From positions 1 through 64,000 of the forward strand of contig JAEEYQ010000024.1 in assembly GCA_016288215.1 (NCBI GenBank): a DNA stretch of 64,000 bases, written 5' to 3'. Positions 59,516 to 64,000 of this stretch are shown here, piece after piece. The translations under genes were made by a program, and so were the position numbers. The stretch is from Lentisphaeria bacterium (lineage in GTDB: Bacteria > Verrucomicrobiota > Lentisphaeria > Oligosphaerales > Oligosphaeraceae). Numbering within the stretch: the first letter of the stretch is position 1; the number at the start of each line of letters is the position of its first letter. The notes beneath the pieces were generated by a model that did no database searches, was not told the origin of the DNA, and saw only the letters and a list, made by a program, of their open reading frames with translations.

Positions 59516-60133
59516 TTTTATAAGTCCTTTGTTATTATATAGTTAAAAATTTTAACTCGCAAAAGGAACCCATTCCGTCGGCGGACGGCATGGGGTCATG
59601 CAATAAAATGGATAACAGTAAAAAATAACCGTGGATTAGTCCAATGCAAGCGGACAATTTCCAATTCATGGGCGCGGAGGTTTTTTTTCGGTGCCCTCAG
59701 CGATGAACGGGGTGGATTTGCGAGAAGGATTGGAAGGAGACGCTTTTGGCCCAAAAACTCAGCTAAAACATCACCATTATATCTAATATTCTAAATATAA
59801 ATAGGTTATGCAAATCTGCTATTCGCCGAGCGGACGAATGACAAATGTTTGTCACAGCAAAAATCGGATTTGGACGCCACTTTATGGTTTATAAACATAA
59901 CATTCACATCTTCAGTATGTTAAACATGCGATATTTGTGCTACGCATGTCCCCGACTGGGTTCCTTTCGTTGTTCATGCGGCTTGTTTGGGTCGGGAGGG
60001 CGCAAGGGCAGACAATGTAGCCACAACGGGTGGCAAAACAAGTTTGCGCCATTATCTTAAGAAACTCTTGAGAAACTCATAGAGGGTGAGATTCTGAAAT
60101 AGTTACAAGAATTCCAGATGAACTGAAACCGTC
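59516..60133. promoter_or_regulatory. Divergent AT-rich intergenic region with several palindromes
   Basis: No believable gene. Perfect or near-perfect palindromes: AGTTAAAAATTTTAACT (59541-59557, 26 nt before the start of the minus-strand gene), TGACAAA-TG-TTTGTCA (59839-59854), GTTTATAAAC (59887-59896) and ATGTTAAACAT (59917-59927). These look like operator sites for dimeric regulators of the two diverging glycan genes; no regulator gene is adjacent. Confidence 0.5.
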
Positions 60134-62534
60134 ATGAAACACATTTCCTTTTATACTATATTATTGTTCGCTGTTGGTTTTGCCTCCGGCGTCTCCGTGG
60201 AAGCCGTCCAGAAGGTGATCGACGACGCATTGCAAGTCAAGCCGGGGCTTTCGGGCACGGTCACGGATGAGACAGGAAAGCCACTGGCGGGCGTCCGCGT
60301 GAGCGACGGCTTCACGGTGGCTCTCACCAGCGAGGAACAGAACATACACGCTGCCGCTCCACGCTCGCCAGACGACGGTCTCCGTGGTGGTGCCCGCTGA
60401 GCGACAGGCAGAACCCTTCTGGCTTCCAGTGGAGACAGGACGAAATGGTGGCTACGACTTCCGTCTGGCTTTGCGACCGAAGCGCGAGAGTTTCTCATTC
60501 CTGCAGATGAGCGACTTGGAGACAAGTGAATGGAGCCTGAAGGACATCTACGAGCAATACCGTAATTTGATGCAGGCCCAGAAAGACGCGGCCTTCGTGG
60601 TCTTTTCTGGCGACATTTGCCGCGAGGCCGGCATGCGGACCACCGCGCAGGAGTTCACCCGCGAGACCTTCGGGGGACTGCCGGCCTACATCAGCCTTGG
60701 CAACCACGATCTTGTGCCGGAGCACGAGCGCGGAGAGGCGGTCTATGAGGAACTTTTCGGGCCGACACGCTACGCTTTCGTGGAGGGAAATGTCCTCTTC
60801 ATCGTGCTCCCGATGATGTACGGCGACGCCCAGCCCAGTTATTCTCTGGAGGAAATCGCGGGTTATGTACGGTGCCTGCTCGACAGTTGGCTGAAGGGCG
60901 CTCCTGTCTTCTTCATCACCCACTACTACTATCCGTATTTCGACCGCACAGCCTTCTTCGCGCCTGACACGGATTATGCCTTCGACCTCTCGCCATGGAA
61001 AATCAGTGGCATGGCCTACGGCCACACGCATTACTATCTTTGCCTTCCGGATCTCCCTGTGCCCTTCTACAACGACGGGCAGTCCAGGTGTGGCGGCGGA
61101 GGGAACATGCCGGGGGCAACACGGCTTTTCCATGTGGACGCCGACGGGAACATCACCACCGAACTGGTCGAGAGCGGGGTGACTGAAAGCCACAACGGAC
61201 CGGTTCTTCATGCACTCTGCGACGGTGCGGGCCGCCTCACCGTCACCGCTTTCGATTCCGATGGGCTCTGCGAGGCGGTTTCCGCTGAAGTGGCGGACGG
61301 ACAGGCACTTTCGCTGAAGCGTATCAACACCTGGCTCTGGAAGGCAGACATCGATACCGCGCCGACAACTCCGTTCAAGATAGCTGCGCATTTCCACCAC
61401 GGTCTGGAGGCAAGGGAACTTGCTACGGAATGTGTGCCGCGAGCAGAATCGGTTTTGCTGAAGTTGGAGAAGGCAATCTGCCTGCCGGGCAACAAGGCCC
61501 TTTTCGGCACGCCGACAGTGGAGGGAAAACGCGTCTATGTCGCCTTGGCCGATGAGGACAACTCACGCCTCGGCGGCGTCTGCGCGGTGGACGCCGAAGA
61601 CGGCGAAATCCTGTGGAAATTCACCACAGGTCTCAGCGTGCGCAACTCCGTGGCAATCGACCACGGGATGCTCTATTTCGTCGATGCGGACAACACACTC
61701 TACAAATTGAATGCGGTGGACGGGGCGCTCGTCTGGAGGAATCCATGTCCCTCGGATGACTTGGCGATGACCTGCCATAACTCAATTGCTCTTGGCGAGG
61801 GGAAGGTCTTCACTGGCTGCAGTTCCCTGCTGCGGGCGGTGGACCAGCAGACCGGTGAGACCGTCTGGACCTTCCGCAAGAGCATGGAGGAATTCGGCAC
61901 TACCCAGGCGCCGCTTTACCACGATGGACGAGTCTTCTTCGACGCCAACTGGGGCTTCGGACTCTTCGCCTTGAATGCAAAGGACGGCAAAGAACTGTGG
62001 GATTCCCGACCACAGGAGACCGGCGGCTTCCATTTCCAACCCACGTTCTCCATCCTGCCGGACGGAAACGTGCTGCGCGCCGAAGGCGAGCGCGGTCTCA
62101 CCATATTCAATGCGATGACGGGTGAAATCCTGAAGCAGATGGAGAAGCCAGAACGACTCTTTACCTCCTCGGCACCACTGGTTTGCAACGGGATGGCCTA
62201 CTGCGGGGCGGACCTTTGCGGCGTGCTGGCGGTGGATTTGGCGACTCTTGAACGCAAGTGGGATGCGAAGAATCATGTCCGAAAGGCGCTGGTGGGCACT
62301 GTACAATACCGTGGGCAGATGACGACCGCTGAGGCCTCGCCAATCATGGTGGGGGACAAGTTGCTGGCCGCTGCCTGCGACGGCTTCCTGTACTTCTTTG
62401 ACCCGCAGTCCGGCACATGCCTAGATTCCTTTGAGGTCGGCTCGCCCCTGCTGGGCAGCCCGAAATACGCTGGCGGGAAGATCTATGTCACCGACTACGC
62501 CGGACGACTGCTAATCTTCCAGATGAAGGAATGA
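60134..62534 (+). pseudogene. Calcineurin-like phosphoesterase with PQQ beta-propeller, frameshifted
   Basis: Two frames together encode one ~800-residue protein. Frame 1 (from 60134) gives a signal peptide and 'LSGTVTDETGKPLAGVRVSDGFTVALTSEE', the metallophosphatase N-terminal domain. At about 60338 the sense continues one base later as 'TYTLPLHARQTTVSVVVPAERQAEPFW', then 'FLQMSDLETSEW', 'FVVFSGDICREAG', 'ISLGNHDLVPEH' (GNHD) and 'FITHYYYPYFDR', 'GMAYGHTHYY' (GHTH), i.e. the metal ligands. The C-terminal ~370 residues are PQQ_2 repeats ('GGVCAVDAEDGEILWKFTTG', 'LYKLNAVDGALVWRN'). An extra C at ~60338 explains the shift. Either a real mutation or a sequence error; the downstream frame is intact and not decayed. 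Confidence 0.75.
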
Positions 62535-62889
62535 CAGCAAACGAAACGGATGTAGCGACGGCATTCCGCCGTCGGCAAAATTAGAAATTAGAAATTTAGA
62601 TCTGCGTAGCAGTGACAGGAGTCCAGCCGTGGGTGGAGCGACTTGTCGCGCCGTAGCGCGAAAGCGTGAAGGCGGAAAGCGAAACCCACGGAAGCGACGG
62701 CGTCTCGCCGTCGGCCACCGAATTCACGTAATTGCCTGATAAGGCGATAGTTGATTAGCTTCTAGCTTCTCTAGCTGTGCTAGATTTGCTAGTCTTTCTA
62801 GAAGAGCTAGCGGAATAGCTTTTTTTGCCGTGCTTGGGCACGGCGTGTAGGGCGCGAAGTCGCAGAGGACTGCGACCCTCCCCTACGGC
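62535..62889. repeat. Repeat-filled intergenic stretch
   Basis: No gene. It contains two hairpins with identical arms, CGACGGC-n5-GCCGTCG (62556-62574 and 62695-62713). Between them is the CCGTGGGT...ACCCACGG element (62627-62691, expanded copy of 29261). Also present are an AAATTAGAAATTAG tract (62578-62600), a CTAG-rich tract (62755-62820, eight CTAG) and a GCCGTGC/GCACGGC hairpin (62828-62845). Confidence 0.75.
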
Positions 62890-64000
62890 CTATGGCGCGG
62901 CAAAAAGCACATCGGAAACGACGGAGTCTGCATCAAGTTCAAAACAGCCGGGGCGAAGCTGCCGCAGAGTTCCGAATGTGGATTTCCATTGAAGCTGCGG
63001 GGCCAGTTCAAGACGCGCATGAGCCTTTCCGCCGGTGGCGACGACGATGACGGCATGATGGCCGTTTTCATCCATAAATTCCCGTGCATGGACATTTTCC
63101 GTGGCTTCGGCAAGGGGCGTCTTTGGCGTTTGGCGGTCGCTAAGCAGGTACGGCGCAAGACGATGCAAAATGGCGGTCGTCGGTTTCATCCGTTCCAGAT
63201 TTTTCGCACCTTCCCCGGGAACAAGTGCTTCGACGGCGTTGTACCAATCCAGATAGGCGAAGAAGACAAAGCCCTTGGCGCCGTGGATGGCCGCCAAAAG
63301 CGACATGGCGCGAAGCTCCTCCGCATTGGGGGCGCGGCTGCGCTGCCATGTGTCCTTGTCCCATTTTGGCTCCTTGTGCCGTCCCCAGTTGAACATTTGG
63401 GGCACAAACCAAACGGGCAGACCGGCGGTTGACGCGGCTTGCGTGGCGATGGCGACGCTGCTGATATGCTGATTGTCGCCGCCAAGATGGTCGATGGGAT
63501 AGGAGGAGATTCCGACGATGTCTCCTGAAATTCCATAGTACGGGAAGTCTGCGGCATGGCAGGTTGCGGTCCATGTGGGATGAATGGCGTCCAGCTGGCT
63601 GATTGTGTTGCGAAGTGCGAGAATCTGCGGCACGTTGACGCGGATGACTTCGTCGCTGACATACCAAGCCAACAGGGACGGATGCTGCTTTACGCCATTG
63701 ACCAGCGTGGGCACGCTCGCGAGCTTGTCGGCGTCCTTTTCGCAAGGCAGTAGATCCTTGAGGGAGAAGATGATGCGCAGGCCGTGGGATTGAATCAAAT
63801 CCAAACGCTTGCGGATGAGGGAAACGTCTGTGCTGGTGCTGTCCCATTGATCATAGATGTCATAGTTCATGATGCAGTTGAAGCCTGTGTCGACGGTGCG
63901 CTGCAGATCGTCGTCATTGCAGGGGACGGCGTAGGCACCGATTGGCATAAATGGTTTTCCATCAACGATTAGCCTCCCTGATTTGTCCATTGGAAGAGGG
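62890..64000 (-). CDS. GH5/GH2-type TIM-barrel glycosidase-like protein (partial, runs off right edge)
   Basis: Open from the right edge to a stop at 62890-62892, ~370 residues visible. The start of the visible part, 'DKSGRLIVDGKPFMPIGAYAVP', is the usual entry strand of GH2/GH5-like barrels, and the frame stays open above it, so the true N-terminus lies outside. 'TGFNCIMNYDIYD', 'LAWYVSDEVIRVN' (candidate acid/base Glu in SDE), 'GDIVGISSYPIDHLGG' and 'HGAKGFVFFAYLDWYN' mark successive strands. The C-terminal ~80 residues form a small beta domain. Secreted or cytosolic location cannot be judged; substrate unknown. Confidence 0.65.
   Translation of the reverse strand, partial: PLPMDKSGRLIVDGKPFMPIGAYAVPCNDDDLQRTVDTGFNCIMNYDIYDQWDSTSTDVSLIRKRLDLIQSHGLRIIFSLKDLLPCEKDADKLASVPTLVNGVKQHPSLLAWYVSDEVIRVNVPQILALRNTISQLDAIHPTWTATCHAADFPYYGISGDIVGISSYPIDHLGGDNQHISSVAIATQAASTAGLPVWFVPQMFNWGRHKEPKWDKDTWQRSRAPNAEELRAMSLLAAIHGAKGFVFFAYLDWYNAVEALVPGEGAKNLERMKPTTAILHRLAPYLLSDRQTPKTPLAEATENVHAREFMDENGHHAVIVVATGGKAHARLELAPQLQWKSTFGTLRQLRPGCFELDADSVVSDVLFAAP

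Noticed and set aside
59845-60060. A 71-residue plus-strand ORF in the divergent intergenic region
   Set aside because: No ribosome-binding site, Cys/Gly/Arg-rich random-looking product, overlaps palindromic sites.
62822-62850. A terminator for the flanking genes
   Set aside because: The T-run precedes the GCCGTGC/GCACGGC hairpin on the plus strand and becomes an A-run after it on the minus strand, so neither orientation fits.

Overview
The window looks like a chromosome segment of a Gram-negative, saccharolytic, probably anaerobic bacterium of the PVC group, most likely Lentisphaerota (Victivallis-like). This is inference from gene content. There are LPS-type sugar transferases with a WaaP-like kinase, a TonB/ExbB/ExbD set, an anaerobic sulfatase maturase, and many secreted or cytoplasmic proteins for glycan handling (DUF4838, DUF4886, CBM9-bearing and uncharacterised TIM-barrel families). 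No rRNA, CRISPR array, prophage or transposase gene is visible.

Layout. 0-1.6 kb: tail of a heparinase-like lyase, a solo NFACT-R protein and a YegP-like protein. 1.9-8.2 kb: a tight plus-strand run of a DUF4091/CBM9 glycosidase-like protein, an unknown envelope protein, D-Ala-D-Ala ligase and a sulfatase maturase, followed by two near-identical tRNA-Leu(CAG) genes. 8.8-11.4 kb: an SGNH hydrolase and a sialidase-like protein. 11.8-31.9 kb: almost everything is on the minus strand, with LPS genes, three glycosidase-like genes, TonB/ExbD/ExbB, rsmA-tsaD, an EboF/EboC-like pair, two small unknown genes, an LRV-repeat protein, a 7-bp satellite, an O-antigen ligase-like protein and a glycosyltransferase. 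32-36 kb: two GNAT proteins, an Rrf2 regulator, a MITE-like element and an AT-rich phosphate-binding-protein-like gene. 36-46 kb: a transglutaminase/TIM-barrel fusion, MscS, an ABM monooxygenase, DUF4838, a 2-hydroxyacid dehydrogenase, another TIM-barrel protein and DUF4886. 46.3-52.9 kb: a complete trpEGDCFBA operon with a leader that reads as a classical ribosome-mediated attenuator. 53.6-64 kb: tRNA-Ser(TGA), an MTHFR with a fused MTHFR_C domain, two more glycosidase-like proteins, a frameshifted metallophosphoesterase/PQQ-propeller gene, and a glycosidase cut by the right edge.

How the genes work together. The dominant theme is complex glycan capture and breakdown: a lyase, sialidase-like, GHL-like, GH10-like and DUF4838 proteins, esterase-like SGNH/DUF4886 proteins, sulfatase activation, and TonB-driven outer-membrane uptake. 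Three paralogues of one uncharacterised TIM-barrel family lie at 11.8, 43.6 and 57.8 kb. Housekeeping genes (ddl, tsaD, rsmA, trp, metF) are interleaved.

The most striking non-coding findings are the trp attenuator (a short ORF with three Trp codons, a 12-bp antiterminator and a strong terminator), a roughly 38-unit heptamer satellite in front of a long operon, a 246-bp MITE-like element with nested inverted repeats, a dispersed element of about 175 bp present in two or three copies, and recurrent CTAG-rich or AATTAGGAATT-type simple repeats between genes. The most unusual protein is the transglutaminase-core/TIM-barrel fusion at 36.2-38.7 kb. A GH10-like protein that has lost its nucleophile and a partial Ebo-type pair are also notable. 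All family assignments come from reading motifs by eye, with no database search.
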